From Apricaphanius iberus (taxonomy: Eukaryota > Chordata > Actinopteri > Cyprinodontiformes > Aphaniidae), in assembly GCA_028564705.1 (NCBI GenBank), contig JAPXFQ010002662.1:1860001-1924000 (forward strand): a DNA stretch of 64,000 nt, read 5' to 3'. This document shows positions 58,801 through 60,129 of the stretch, piece after piece. The stretch's first letter is position 1. Every line of letters begins with the position of its first letter. The translations under genes and the position numbers were made by a program. The notes under the pieces were generated by a model that saw only the letters and a list, made by a program, of their open reading frames with translations, had not been told where the DNA came from and ran no database searches.

Positions 58801-58884
58801 TTTCAGCCCAAGCTCAGCATGGCAAAATGTCGAAGAAATGTGGAAAACTTCCTCGATGCCTGCAGGAAAATAGGCGTACCACAA
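163..58884 (+). CDS. lrch1: LRCH family gene, probably lrch1 (partial; 13 exons in this window)
   Basis: LRCH proteins are cytoplasmic/cortical scaffolds with N-terminal leucine-rich repeats and a C-terminal calponin homology (CH) domain; LRCH1 is known as a regulator of DOCK8/Cdc42 in cell migration. Thirteen exons (163-299, 2468-2595, 17028-17115, 17569-17674, 26836-26951, 28313-28383, 28727-28813, 29092-29169, 30214-30250, 37413-37485, 57419-57528, 58592-58729, 58807-58884) join with matching phases and no stop, giving about 415 codons. Visible landmarks in order: LRR motifs, [57 protein letters not shown] and the CH segment [18 protein letters not shown]. The SLNVP segment after the EPSDED block fits LRCH1 better than LRCH2/3 as I remember them, but this is from memory. 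All introns are GT-AG except intron 5 (GC-AG). The 5' LRR exons and the last exon(s) are outside. Paralogue assignment is about 75% sure; family assignment is near certain. Confidence 0.9.
300..1369. other. Intron 1, proximal part; no recognised repeat
   Basis: No gene or repeat family is recognised here. An open frame of 73 codons at 454-675 on the plus strand resembles nothing I know and has no splice or codon evidence. Between about 700 and 900 the sequence is GC-richer, with a CTCF-like core (CGCTAGGGGGCAC) near 817-829. The rest is AT-rich intron. Confidence 0.5.
1370..2360. mobile_element. Non-autonomous hAT element (family A, copy 1)
   Basis: The element begins TAGGGCTGGACAATTAATCG and ends AATCGTGCAGCCCTA, imperfect inverted ends of the hAT superfamily. 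The flanking 8 bp are TGTTTCAT (1362-1369) and TCTTACAT (2361-2368), identical at 6 of 8 positions, as expected for an aged hAT target duplication. The interior matches the copy at 24009-24901 for most of its length. An AT microsatellite (about 2097-2149) has grown inside this copy and is absent from the other. No transposase is recognisable; a 61-codon minus frame (1583-1768) is shared with the second copy. Confidence 0.85.
2097..2149. repeat. (AT)n microsatellite inside hAT copy 1
   Basis: An interrupted AT/TA run with GT and AC interruptions that make it nearly self-complementary. It is absent from the related hAT at 24009-24901, so it expanded after insertion. Confidence 0.9.
2468..2595 (+). 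CDS. lrch1: LRCH exon 2: conserved post-LRR segment
   Basis: Acceptor TTTTTTTCCAG ends at 2467 and the donor GT is at 2596-2597. It enters in phase 0 and leaves after two bases of a codon (AG), which join T of exon 3 to give Ser. The translation starts [18 protein letters not shown] and continues [13 protein letters not shown], the typical segment directly after the LRRs in LRCH proteins. Confidence 0.95.
2821..2839. repeat. (AC)9 microsatellite
   Basis: Uninterrupted AC dinucleotides just downstream of exon 2. Confidence 0.9.
2876..2916. mobile_element. hAT end fragment (TAGTGCTGGGTACCG)
   Basis: A short stretch starting TAGTGCTGGGTACCGATTC resembles the outer end of a fish hAT element. 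It is cut off where the Tc1 end begins at 2917. No partner end was found nearby. Confidence 0.45.
2917..3775 (-). mobile_element. Tc1/mariner element, truncated, with broken transposase
   Basis: The left end starts CAGTTGTGGCCAAAAG, the terminal repeat of a widespread fish Tc1 family. On the minus strand, pieces of a Tc1 transposase lie in different frames between 3722 and 3093: [10 protein letters not shown], then [11 protein letters not shown], then [12 protein letters not shown]. These hold the three acidic positions of the DD34E catalytic triad. The N-terminal paired-like DNA-binding half and the second terminal repeat are missing; the element stops near 3775, where a hAT end follows. Frameshifts near 3480 and 3340 make it dead. 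Confidence 0.88.
3801..4909. mobile_element. hAT element (family B), non-autonomous
   Basis: Left end AAGGGCTATAACAACCGAT and right end TTGATACGTTGTTGCAGCCCT are imperfect inverted repeats of the fish hAT type. The flanks ATACAGGT and ATACCACT agree at only 5 of 8 positions, so the target duplication is weak. Inside, two related segments recur (about 3960-4020 and 4120-4180; both contain CCTCAAAT, TACAGC and TGAAATAT), as is common in this family. Short frames inside do not resemble a transposase. Confidence 0.65.
4915..5090. repeat. TAG/AGG-rich degenerate minisatellite, left part
   Basis: Repeated short words such as GTTAGA, AGGTAGA, GACAGGTTAATGTTAGTAG and CAGGCAGAGTG. The same words return at about 5445-5530 on the other side of the 28S fragment, so the repeat and the rRNA piece form one block. 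Confidence 0.6.
5091..5444 (-). pseudogene. 28S rRNA fragment (pseudogene)
   Basis: The reverse complement reads as the 5' part of vertebrate 28S rRNA: GACCCGTGGACGGTGT, AATGCAGCCCAAAG, GGTGGTAAACTCCATCTAAG, GCTAAATACCGGCACGAGAC and GGTAAACGGGTGGGGTCCG-like segments occur in the native order. It differs from a functional copy at many positions (for example, the segment after CCGATAGTC is changed and shortened), so it is a decayed partial copy and not an rDNA unit. No poly(A) or obvious target duplication is visible. Confidence 0.9.
5445..5535. repeat. TAG/AGG-rich degenerate minisatellite, right part
   Basis: GGAGACAGGTTAATGTTAGTAG and CTCAGACAGAGTGTTGG restate words seen at 4985-5020, left of the 28S fragment. 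Confidence 0.6.
5600..6048 (+). mobile_element. Teleost LINE/SINE 3' tail
   Basis: The block contains GGTTTCTTCCTGTTAAAAGG, GGAGTTTTTCCTTCCCACTG and AAAGTGCCTTGAGATGAC, then a GCGCTATATAAATAAA-like end and GAATT repeats. This is the 3' end of a very common fish non-LTR retrotransposon family. The 5' side is truncated, so only the tail remains. Confidence 0.85.
6185..6440. repeat. Unclassified dispersed repeat U1, copy 1
   Basis: Aligns by eye with 12485-12725: shared blocks include AGTTTATC, GAGTAACCAGTAG, GCTATTTGAC, CAGTAGGAAAGAAATC and ATAGCAGTAAATATG in the same order. I cannot name the family. Confidence 0.7.
6441..7004. other. Intron 2 sequence with no recognised feature
   Basis: AT-rich sequence. 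Minus-strand frames of up to 136 codons (6733-7143) overlap a SINE/LINE tail and show no homology that I recognise. Confidence 0.5.
7005..7130 (+). mobile_element. Teleost LINE/SINE 3' end
   Basis: GACTGGCAACCTTTCCAGG, TGTACCCCACCTCTTGCC and AATAATGGATGGA follow the order of a common fish retroposon tail (GACTGGCGACCTGTCCAGGG in the consensus as I recall it). It ends in a short T-rich run. Confidence 0.75.
7490..8080. mobile_element. Unclassified element U2, copy 1 (related to 42785-44540)
   Basis: Shares ordered blocks with the element at 42.8-44.1 kb: CTTCGGAAAGT, GTCGTCCATTTC, TAGTCCAACCGAA, TGTCGCCACY, CACTTCATTCACTWATT and GCATGTAAATGT. It is shorter; the later copy holds roughly 650 extra bases (about 43360-44005). 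A 75-codon frame at 7576-7803 lies within it and matches no family I know. Confidence 0.65.
8081..10414. other. Intron 2 sequence with no recognised feature
   Basis: About 2.3 kb of AT-rich intron. Frames on both strands at 9881-10321 overlap each other and match nothing I know. No terminal repeats or splice-flanked coding stretch were seen. Confidence 0.5.
10867..11210. mobile_element. hAT MITE with CAGTGCTTCTCAA ends and 8-bp TSD
   Basis: Ends CAGTGCTTCTCAAATGG and GCGAAGCACTG are inverted. The flanking target duplication GCTTAATG (10859-10866 and 11211-11218) is perfect. At 344 bp it is non-coding and typical of Charlie/Zaphod-like hAT MITEs. Confidence 0.92.
11913..12218. mobile_element. 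hAT MITE with TAGGGATGCACCGAAA ends and 8-bp TSD
   Basis: TAGGGATGCACCGAAAA at the left and TTTCGGTGCATCCCTA at the right are inverted repeats. The 8-bp duplication GTTTCTAC flanks it exactly (11905-11912 and 12219-12226). It is 306 bp and non-coding. The GCACCGAAA ends are a known fish hAT pattern. Confidence 0.95.
12485..12725. repeat. Unclassified dispersed repeat U1, copy 2
   Basis: Second copy of the repeat at 6185-6440, in the same orientation, with substitutions spread along the length. Confidence 0.7.
12955..13724 (-). mobile_element. GC-rich tract, probable LINE 3' UTR (Tx1/L1-like)
   Basis: Strikingly GC- and C-rich compared with its surroundings, rich in CCC and CACC words. Frames of 98-155 codons on the minus strand reflect composition. 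It directly adjoins a minus-strand Tx1/L1-like ORF2 end at 13725, so I read it as that element's 3' UTR; this link is inference. Confidence 0.55.
13725..14900 (-). mobile_element. Tx1/L1-like LINE ORF2 C-terminal fragment
   Basis: The minus-strand frame 14033-13725 (102 codons) contains [12 protein letters not shown] and [13 protein letters not shown], which fits the C-terminal region of Tx1-clade L1 ORF2 proteins (a CLLG motif, then a KK-IL-NWK stretch). Upstream of it (14040-14900) the frame is broken by stops and shifts but keeps the same AT-rich character. The reverse transcriptase core is not recognisable. The clade call is from pattern memory. Confidence 0.6.
15447..15735 (-). mobile_element. 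LINE 3' end remnant (L2/Rex1-like)
   Basis: Contains a decayed antisense AATTTCTTTGGGATAAAAAAATAAAATACTTTT-type tail, then GTGGGGAGGAAGGATATTC and CTGATGCTGTATGACG. Related antisense pieces lie at 58065-58210 and 59925-60125, and a plus-strand one near 33800-34095. Confidence 0.6.
15772..15950 (+). repeat. Unclassified dispersed repeat U3, copy 1
   Basis: Shares CTAGGCATA, GATGTT, TTGCC, GGTTTGAAC, CTTTG, TCCTGC/CTTTGC, CATCAATGAAGCCT and GGGATTTGG with 61046-61230 in the same order, and with 29502-29660 in reverse complement. Confidence 0.7.
15951..17027. other. End of intron 2; no gene
   Basis: AT-rich intron with one microsatellite (16781-16831). The acceptor of exon 3 is preceded by a TTTAATTTTTCTGCAG tract. 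Confidence 0.5.
16781..16831. repeat. A14 plus (AT)n microsatellite
   Basis: A run of 14 A followed by about 18 AT units. Confidence 0.95.
17028..17115 (+). CDS. lrch1: LRCH exon 3: Ser/Asp-rich [10 protein letters not shown] block
   Basis: Acceptor TTTCTGCAG ends at 17027, donor GT at 17116. The first base completes the Ser codon begun in exon 2. The translation contains [18 protein letters not shown], a hallmark conserved across LRCH1-3, and ends in phase 0. Confidence 0.95.
17569..17674 (+). CDS. lrch1: LRCH exon 4: [13 protein letters not shown] acidic linker
   Basis: Acceptor TTTCCTGCAG to 17568, donor GT at 17675. Phase 0 in, one base over at the end (G, joins CT for Ala). [20 protein letters not shown] is the segment that points to LRCH1 and away from LRCH2/3, which as I recall carry a SLHSQVSES-like segment here. 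Confidence 0.93.
17675..18035. other. Start of intron 4; nothing recognised
   Basis: Plain AT-rich intron after the exon 4 donor. Confidence 0.5.
18036..19044. mobile_element. Inverted-repeat DNA element (CCCCATTTCCACTAGTGCCA ends)
   Basis: CCCCATTTCCACTAGTGCCA at the left is matched by its exact reverse complement TGGCACTAGTGGAAATGGGG at the right, with weaker pairing continuing inward. Total 1,009 bp. I cannot read an unambiguous target duplication. A further GTAGGGCTGGGCAAC word at about 18556 suggests a hAT end inside. A related-looking half motif (GGCCTAGTGGGGCCGAGTAG) lies just outside at about 19054-19100. No transposase is seen. Confidence 0.75.
19045..19830. other. Intron 4; no recognised gene
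   Basis: AT-rich apart from the T24 run. A 63-codon frame at 19533-19724 matches nothing I know. Confidence 0.5.
19343..19366. repeat. T24 homopolymer
   Basis: Twenty-four consecutive T residues after GGGG. Confidence 0.95.
19990..20800 (-). mobile_element. L2-like LINE, reverse transcriptase fragment
   Basis: Minus-strand frames hold successive RT blocks: [16 protein letters not shown] (20792-20490), [18 protein letters not shown] (20470-20264, the YxDD active site with Ala replaced by Thr) and [12 protein letters not shown] with SHIKEV (20348-20064). The pieces lie in different frames, so the ORF is dead, and the segment between the first two is shortened. The DLSAAFDTVDH and HSYADDTQLY style is typical of fish L2/CR1-like (Jockey superfamily) LINEs. 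Confidence 0.88.
21090..21345 (+). mobile_element. Teleost SINE/retroposon with GCTATATAAA tail
   Basis: GTGTTCTTGGGCAAGACACT, CTGCCCCAGAGCAGCTGTGG and TAGCTTGC precede an AAACGCTTTGAGTGTCTTGA tail and GCTATATAAATTTAATCC. This is a common fish short retroposon; I am not sure of its family name. Confidence 0.75.
21363..22059. mobile_element. MITE-like element with about 110-bp inverted ends (TGGGGAGCCTAAGT)
   Basis: The left arm (21363 to about 21465) and right arm (about 21955-22059) are imperfect reverse complements, sharing GGGGAGCCTAAGT, GGGTCCC, GTCAATGGAGCGATAA and GTTATTTTCTGGTC. The flanks TTGCTTCA (21355-21362) and TTGCATCT (22060-22067) agree at 6 of 8 positions, suggesting an 8-bp target duplication and hence a hAT-like element; that assignment is tentative. 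Confidence 0.75.
22543..23130. mobile_element. PIF/Harbinger-like MITE, copy 1
   Basis: Left end GGCCACGTCCACACTAAGCC and right end GGCTTAGTGTGGACGTAGCC are inverted repeats. The flanking triplet TTA (22540-22542 and 23131-23133) is the TWA-type duplication of PIF/Harbinger. The TIR core CCACACTAA recurs inside. The 588-bp copy has no coding capacity. A near-identical copy lies at 27273-27840. Confidence 0.9.
23243..25452 (-). mobile_element. Tc1/mariner element split by a hAT insertion
   Basis: Terminal repeats GGGGAGAACAAGTATTTGAT and ATCAAATACTTGTTCTCCCC bound a Tc1 element of a very common fish family. Minus-strand transposase pieces are visible: an N-terminal HTH part with [20 protein letters not shown] (25126-25455) and a catalytic part with [20 protein letters not shown] (23660-23980). 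The element is interrupted by the hAT at 24009-24901. The TA duplication has partly decayed (TA at 23241, CA at 25453). Frames are broken. Confidence 0.93.
24009..24901. mobile_element. Non-autonomous hAT element (family A, copy 2), nested in Tc1
   Basis: Begins TAGGGCTGCACAATTAATCG and ends AATCGTGCAGCCATT. A perfect 8-bp target duplication ATCAGACC flanks it (24001-24008 and 24902-24909). The interior is close to 1370-2360. It lies within the transposase region of the surrounding Tc1, so it inserted later. Confidence 0.95.
25453..26260. other. Intron 4; AT-rich, possibly hAT-derived near 26080-26160
   Basis: No gene. GAATCGATAAAATTTCAC and TTAGAATCGATTATGACTG words near 26085-26145 look like hAT terminal sequence and precede a transposase fragment. 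Confidence 0.45.
26296..26545 (-). mobile_element. hAT transposase fragment with BED-type zinc finger
   Basis: On the minus strand the frame reads [12 protein letters not shown], then [18 protein letters not shown], then [11 protein letters not shown]. This follows the BED finger of hAT transposases (FGF..., C-x2-C, then TTNLRSHL...H). The second Cys of the C-x2-C pair and the first His appear changed, and only this N-terminal piece remains, so it is a relic. Confidence 0.65.
26836..26951 (+). CDS. lrch1: LRCH exon 5, followed by a GC donor
   Basis: Acceptor TTTTATTTCAG to 26835. The first two bases complete an Ala codon. The translation contains [16 protein letters not shown] and RFINYIK. 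The donor is AAG|GCAAGT at 26952, not GT; this matches the GC-AG donor consensus and restores the frame to exon 6 (NYIK then [11 protein letters not shown]). No better GT donor preserves the frame nearby. Confidence 0.92.
27273..27840. mobile_element. PIF/Harbinger-like MITE, copy 2
   Basis: Same ends and interior as 22543-23130, in the same orientation. The flanking triplet TAA (27270-27272 and 27841-27843) again fits TWA. A few short deletions distinguish the copies. It lies inside the GC-AG intron 5. Confidence 0.92.
28313..28383 (+). CDS. lrch1: LRCH exon 6: EEPLRIEED block
   Basis: Acceptor CTTGTGCGTGCAG to 28312, donor GTAAGA at 28384. Phase 0 in, two bases out (AT, joins G for Met). 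[17 protein letters not shown] is a short, conserved LRCH1-type motif. Confidence 0.95.
28727..28813 (+). CDS. lrch1: LRCH exon 7: amphipathic MINQL-AVELLQ helix
   Basis: Acceptor TGTTTCCAG to 28726, donor GTGGGA at 28814. The translation includes [19 protein letters not shown], a helix-prone segment conserved in LRCH1. It leaves two bases (AG) to complete Arg with exon 8. Confidence 0.93.
29092..29169 (+). CDS. lrch1: LRCH exon 8
   Basis: Acceptor TTTATGTTTCAG to 29091, donor GTAAGT at 29170. The translation [19 protein letters not shown] keeps the frame. It ends with two bases (AA) of a codon completed by exon 9 as Asn or Lys, depending on acceptor choice. Confidence 0.9.
29502..29660 (-). 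repeat. Unclassified dispersed repeat U3, copy 2 (inverted)
   Basis: The reverse complement carries GAGATGCTGAAGTCGG, TTGAAGAGATGGTTTGACC, CCTTTTGTCCTGC and ATCCATGAAGCCTCC, in the same order as copies at 15772-15950 and 61046-61230. It lies inside intron 8. Confidence 0.7.
30214..30250 (+). CDS. lrch1: LRCH exon 9 (37 nt, NAGNAG acceptor)
   Basis: A 37-base microexon encoding about [12 protein letters not shown]. The acceptor is TTTTCAGCAG, so splicing can use either AG (30212-30213 or 30215-30216); both keep the frame and differ by one residue (NRQD versus KQD). The donor is GTACAG at 30251. The short acidic and serine-rich content fits the linker before the basic FGLKPRS block. Confidence 0.85.
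30425..30540 (-). mobile_element. Teleost LINE/SINE 3' tail (inverted)
   Basis: CAATTCAGTTTATTTATATAG then CGCCAATTCACAACAGATG is the reverse complement of the GCGCTATATAAATAAACTGAATTG tail type seen at about 6005-6040. Only the tail is present. Confidence 0.8.
30602..30852. mobile_element. piggyBac-like MITE with TTAA flanks
   Basis: TTAA occurs at 30598-30601 and 30853-30856. Inside it the ends read CCCTTTAGACCCC and GGGTTTAAAGGGT, imperfect inverted repeats. An 18-bp palindrome GTCCCCCAATTGGGGGAC sits at 30618-30635. The TTAA target and C3T3 ends fit piggyBac-type MITEs. It is 251 bp and non-coding. Confidence 0.65.
30860..31570. other. Intron 9; nothing recognised
   Basis: AT-rich intron. 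A 70-codon frame at 31125-31337 has no recognisable homology. Confidence 0.45.
31575..32160. repeat. Repeat-like block with ZNF143 and NRF1-type motifs and two perfect hairpins
   Basis: ACTACATTTCCCAGAATGC (31588-31606) is close to the ZNF143/Staf SBF motif and GGGCATGCGCAC (31618-31629) to NRF1. Downstream lie two perfect hairpins at 32032-32067 and 32125-32157. The CpG-richer stretch looks imported relative to the AT-rich flanks, but I see no defined ends. Confidence 0.5.
32526..33405 (-). mobile_element. LINE fragment: endonuclease C-terminus and linker
   Basis: Minus-strand frames carry [25 protein letters not shown] and [11 protein letters not shown] (33070-32726): the GDFN and SDH motifs of an apurinic-type endonuclease. 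[17 protein letters not shown] and [18 protein letters not shown] follow (32729-32526), matching the linker before the RT in fish L2/CR1-like LINEs. The same order occurs in the LINE at 51296-54432 ([37 protein letters not shown]). No RT follows. Confidence 0.85.
33406..33800. other. Intron 9 spacer between LINE pieces
   Basis: AT-rich. No gene and no recognised repeat. Confidence 0.4.
33800..34095 (+). mobile_element. LINE 3' end (ORF2 C-terminus and tail)
   Basis: Plus-strand frame 33803-34045 includes [13 protein letters not shown] and [15 protein letters not shown], the C-terminus of an L2/Rex1-type LINE ORF, followed by the tail TTTCCCTCTGGGATCAATAA and AGTATTTTTT. A 13-bp tandem duplication (33962-33974 and 33975-33987) shifts the frame just before the expected FLPTAI end. 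Confidence 0.82.
34096..37412. other. Rest of intron 9; mostly unassigned AT-rich sequence
   Basis: Apart from the fragment at 34640-34800, I recognise nothing in these 3.3 kb. Frames are short and AT-driven. Confidence 0.5.
34640..34800 (+). pseudogene. Possible transposon-derived fragment ([11 protein letters not shown])
   Basis: In one frame the stretch reads [15 protein letters not shown], then [16 protein letters not shown]. This resembles the N-terminal HTH part of an uncharacterised transposon-encoded integrase-like protein often seen in fish genomes. No start, catalytic region or ends are visible. Confidence 0.35.
37413..37485 (+). CDS. lrch1: LRCH exon 10: basic FGLKPRS block
   Basis: Acceptor TATCTGTTGTAG to 37412, donor GTGAGT at 37486. 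Phase 0 in and one base over (G, joins TG for Val). [20 protein letters not shown] then KPRS; the FGLKPRS motif precedes the CH domain in LRCH proteins. The next exon is 19.9 kb away. Confidence 0.95.
37486..39550. other. Start of intron 10; no gene recognised
   Basis: No recognised repeat. A C-rich tract at about 38140-38290 ends in an acceptor-like CATCATAG, but the short candidate exon there breaks the reading frame. Confidence 0.5.
39560..40130 (-). promoter_or_regulatory. Possible minus-strand Pol II promoter, solo-LTR-like block
   Basis: Read on the minus strand, a GC box GGGGGCGGGG (about 40052-40061) is followed by CTATAAATAC (about 40039-40048), correctly spaced for a TATA promoter; a start near 40010-40020 would be expected. 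The block is GC-richer than its flanks. This arrangement is common in LTRs, but I cannot define TG...CA ends or a target duplication. Confidence 0.35.
40658..41696. mobile_element. hAT element (family C) with perfect 8-bp TSD
   Basis: Ends TAGTGCTGTACAATACTGC and GATCCGCCCAGCCCTA are inverted hAT ends. The target duplication CCATGCAC is perfect (40650-40657 and 41697-41704). Terminal regions carry the ATCGATCCGATACC / GATCGATACTATCGGTATT words typical of this fish family. At 1,039 bp it lacks a transposase; a GC-richer central part (about 41170-41560) carries a 137-codon minus frame that I cannot assign. Confidence 0.93.
41705..42330. other. Intron 10; nothing recognised
   Basis: AT-rich. 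Short frames only. Confidence 0.45.
42331..42390. repeat. Perfect palindrome: 28-bp arms, 4-nt loop
   Basis: Arm 42331-42358 (AGTTTTTCTAAAGCTCTTTG then GAGCATAC) and arm 42363-42390 are exact reverse complements around ATCA. Transcripts of either strand would form a 28-bp hairpin. Confidence 0.97.
42528..42592 (+). mobile_element. Teleost SINE tail
   Basis: GTAAAGCGCTTTGAGTGGTC, AGTAAGACTAGAAAAGCGCT and ATATAAGTTCAGTCCATTTA form a fish retroposon 3' tail. The 5' part is missing. Confidence 0.75.
42785..44540. mobile_element. Inverted-repeat element U2, copy 2
   Basis: Near the left (about 42820-42930) and right (about 44430-44535) edges, imperfect reverse complements share GCCTTAGT, GCTTTTGAAATGCATGTA, CTTAGCTCAACTT and GACTAAG. 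Thus a DNA-transposon-like unit of about 1.7 kb is bounded by about 100-bp arms. The interior matches 7490-8080, with about 650 extra bases here. A GGCGTTTTC-TGCAG motif occurs at both 42787 and 44346. No transposase recognised. Confidence 0.65.
45104..46239 (-). mobile_element. Tc1/mariner element with internal deletion
   Basis: TA duplications (45102-45103 and 46240-46241) flank terminal repeats starting CAGTCGGGAGTACAAG and ending TTGTTTTCCCCACTG. The minus-strand frame 45980-45672 encodes the N-terminal HTH part ([31 protein letters not shown]). Between about 45445 and 45600 sequence from both sides of the catalytic region is joined, so the DDE core is deleted. It is the same family as 23243-25452. 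Confidence 0.93.
46242..47680. other. Intron 10; nothing recognised
   Basis: About 1.4 kb of AT-rich intron. Words such as AATCGTGATGCATCAAGATTC near 47160 resemble hAT-type ends, but no element can be delimited. Confidence 0.45.
47688..47830 (+). mobile_element. LINE ORF2 C-terminal fragment
   Basis: The frame reads [20 protein letters not shown], which corresponds to [17 protein letters not shown] in the LINE at 54.7 kb. Only this short piece of the C-terminal region is present. Confidence 0.7.
47831..48965. other. Intron 10; GC-richer 47870-48170, then AT-rich
   Basis: The first 300 bp are GC-richer and may belong to a transposon that I cannot name. Two near-identical stretches (AGAGAGCTGATNTCATCTGC then TCACAAAG-CGGTCACTTTTA) occur at about 48550-48592 and 48630-48670, an imperfect 80-bp tandem repeat. 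Confidence 0.5.
48970..49325. repeat. Intronic repeat U4, copy 1
   Basis: Aligns with 56880-57235 throughout: shared blocks are CATGTATCATTCCCTCCTTC, CTTCCTGGTATCCTTCC, AATACAGTTT, TTTAACCCAGGA, GACAGTCAG and TTTTAGAA. Copy 2 lies at the 3' end of the same intron. Confidence 0.8.
49395..49425. mobile_element. hAT end fragment (CACCGGTGCATCCCTA)
   Basis: CACACCGGTGCATCCCTAA is the outer end of a GCACCG-type hAT, but no partner end was found. Confidence 0.4.
49620..51295 (+). mobile_element. L2-like LINE, 5'-truncated, left part (interrupted host element)
   Basis: Plus-strand frames hold [17 protein letters not shown] (50131-50568), then [34 protein letters not shown] and [17 protein letters not shown] (50635-51120). 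The active site reads YAYD where YADD is expected, so one catalytic Asp is lost. Stops and shifts break the ORF near 50569 and 51120. The element continues at 54433 after a nested LINE. Confidence 0.93.
51296..54432 (-). mobile_element. Nearly full-length LINE with endonuclease and RT, inserted into another LINE
   Basis: On the minus strand the element starts near 54432 (GATGGCGCCGCGGATGG) and ends at 51296 in a TGATTCTGATTCTGATT tail. Main frames: 54425-53868 (basic N-terminus, [14 protein letters not shown]), 54096-52555 (513 codons: endonuclease ILEDFNRAN and LSDHCLVHL, linker [16 protein letters not shown] start [13 protein letters not shown] and [10 protein letters not shown]), 52541-52341 ([15 protein letters not shown]), 52371-52186 ([16 protein letters not shown]) and 52255-51554 (post-[31 protein letters not shown]). 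The FADD block is missing and three further breaks are visible. Clade L2/CR1/Rex1-like, not resolved. Confidence 0.95.
52339..52376. repeat. Perfect hairpin inside LINE: 17-bp arms, 4-nt loop
   Basis: TGTCAGTGGATTACCAG (52339-52355) and its exact reverse complement CTGGTAATCCACTGACA (52360-52376) flank GAAA. In the LINE ORF this adds a VIH-stop segment between ITSFL and the following RT block, so it is a later mutation. Confidence 0.95.
54433..55485 (+). mobile_element. L2-like LINE, right part and 3' tail (continues 49620-51295)
   Basis: After the nested LINE the host ORF resumes: a [18 protein letters not shown] stretch, then [35 protein letters not shown] and [17 protein letters not shown]. 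The tail includes GTAAAGCACTTTGAGAAGCT and ATAAATAAAGTTTGATTGATT, a standard fish LINE 3' end. Confidence 0.92.
55486..56279. other. Intron 10; nothing recognised
   Basis: AT-rich intron without a recognisable repeat. Frames of 82-93 codons match nothing I know. Confidence 0.45.
56280..56960. repeat. Long polypyrimidine (T/C-rich) tract
   Basis: About 680 bases with very few purines, built of CCTTCC, TTTTCTTCC and CCTTGTATC words. The plus-strand frames of 138-169 codons (56265-57116) are low-complexity Phe/Leu/Ser artefacts of this composition. The tract grades into repeat U4 copy 2. Confidence 0.85.
56880..57235. repeat. Intronic repeat U4, copy 2
   Basis: Second copy of the sequence at 48970-49325, in the same orientation. 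It ends about 180 bp before exon 11. Confidence 0.8.
57419..57528 (+). CDS. lrch1: LRCH exon 11: charged helix before CH
   Basis: Acceptor TTGTTGCTGCAG to 57418, donor GTGAGA at 57529. Two bases complete Val. The translation contains [20 protein letters not shown] and ends MEQLRD in phase 0: a highly charged helical segment leading into the CH domain. Confidence 0.96.
57529..58591. other. Intron 11 with a decayed LINE tail
   Basis: About 58065-58210 contains AAAATACTTTATTAATCCCA, GAGGGAAATGG and CTGACTGAAGACACTCTGAT, an antisense remnant of the LINE family whose plus-strand tail is at 34060-34095. The rest is AT-rich without recognised features. Confidence 0.6.
58592..58729 (+). CDS. lrch1: LRCH exon 12: CH domain, first part
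   Basis: Acceptor TCTGCCTCCTCAG to 58591, donor GTATGT at 58730; 46 codons in phase 0. It holds [20 protein letters not shown] and [11 protein letters not shown], with the DG-x-LC core of the calponin homology fold, and ends VPSPAV. In other proteins CH domains bind actin or signalling partners; LRCH CH domains are single and of the signalling type. Confidence 0.97.
58807..58884 (+). CDS. lrch1: LRCH exon 13: CH domain, middle part (last exon in window)
   Basis: Acceptor TCTTTCAG to 58806, donor GTAAGA at 58885; 26 codons in phase 0. [20 protein letters not shown] then KIGVPQ; the N-x-x-x-FL-x-AC-x-x-x-GV pattern is the central CH helix. The final part of the CH domain, expected to begin with a short acidic/LCSP-like stretch, is not found before 64000, so at least one exon lies beyond. 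Confidence 0.97.
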
Positions 58885-59915
58885 GTAAGATGGACTTTTT
58901 CTGAAATGTTTCTCTGTGAACTGGGGATCGATTTCATGTTTTCTTCCAAAACCTACAAGGTTTGTCGTGTAAGCATAGGAACACTTGTAGGGGTGTTCTG
59001 TTTACTTAACCTGAAAACATCCTCAGTTCAAGAGACTAACTCCCTCATGGGTTCCCGTAAGACTGCTTTCTTTTCACAAGATGTAAAAGAAAATCTAAAG
59101 GTGTCCTGCTAAAGAGATCTGGCTCAAAAGAGAAAAAAATAAATTTTTCCATTTTAATTTCAACATGTTCAATAATTATAATAATTTCATTATCATAGAG
59201 TCACTGATCCCACAACTCCATATTTAGGAGTTTTGCTGGATACTGAACCAGAAATGGGTGGAAGGCTGATGGTTCCTTTCAAGTCAAGACATTAATCCTC
59301 CTCCGCCTCCCATAAGAACTTTGACACACCTTGATAAGTGCATTAGTACAGTTGTGTTTCTCCAGAATAAATGTTTCTGTTATGGTGTCAAAATCCTAAG
59401 ATCCACTCAGCCATCTCTCAGCTCTGGTTTCACCCCTCCCTCCTCCTCTTTTGTCCCGATCGCTTTAAACCGGGTCATTTTACATCAACTTGTAACGCTG
59501 ACATCCTCACCGCTATCATTACTTCCTTCAGCTTCCAGCTTCCGCTATCTTGGCAGAGTTTGATCAAAACAGCAGCATCAAGCTGCACTGGCTGTGTCAT
59601 TGGTTCAGCTTTACTGTGAGTCTTTGTATAAATGTCTTTCTGTGTGTGTGATTACACTGACACAACTTTTTAGGAAGATGTTCACTCCCTGGAGTATGAA
59701 AAGTGCAAGGCAATGTAAAATAAGTGAAAGGCAATGTAAAATAATTCAGAGGAAGTCGTATAAGAGCAGTTTGCATTTTATGAGATGAACTCATTTAGGA
59801 ATTCTGAATCCAGCGGTTAGTTAGCTTAGCTCGGTTTAGAGATGGGAAACAAGAAAATACAGAAGTTTAACAAATTAATGAGCTTTGATTCTATATAACC
59901 TTAATGAGTCATACA
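58885..59915. other. Start of intron 13; nothing recognised
   Basis: AT-rich intron. The open frame running on from exon 13 to 59112 is read-through past a good donor. Confidence 0.5.
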
Positions 59916-59919
59916 TTCA

Positions 59920-60125
59920 TATTCAAAAGTACTTTATTTATCCAAAAAGGGAATTTAAGTATTGCAAGTCATATCACCCTGTTAGCTTCAAAAAGTTAAT
60001 GTCAATGGTGATGCTGTGGGCAGGAAGGATCTCTGGTAGCAGTCAGTGTTGCAACAACTCTAAGAGGCTTCTGATTACAGACTGTTGCTGTATGACATTT
60101 TCATGTGACAGAAACAATATTTCAC
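59920..60125 (-). mobile_element. LINE 3' end remnant (antisense)
   Basis: AAAAGTACTTTATTTATCCA, GATGCTGTGGGCAGGAAGGA and TCTCTGGTAGCAGTCAGTGT follow the order of the antisense L2/Rex1-type LINE tail also seen at 15447-15735 and 58065-58210. Confidence 0.65.
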
Positions 60126-60129
60126 CATA

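Noticed and set aside
58885..59112. Read-through extension of exon 13
   Set aside because: The GTAAGA donor is strong and the read-through peptide is not LRCH-like.
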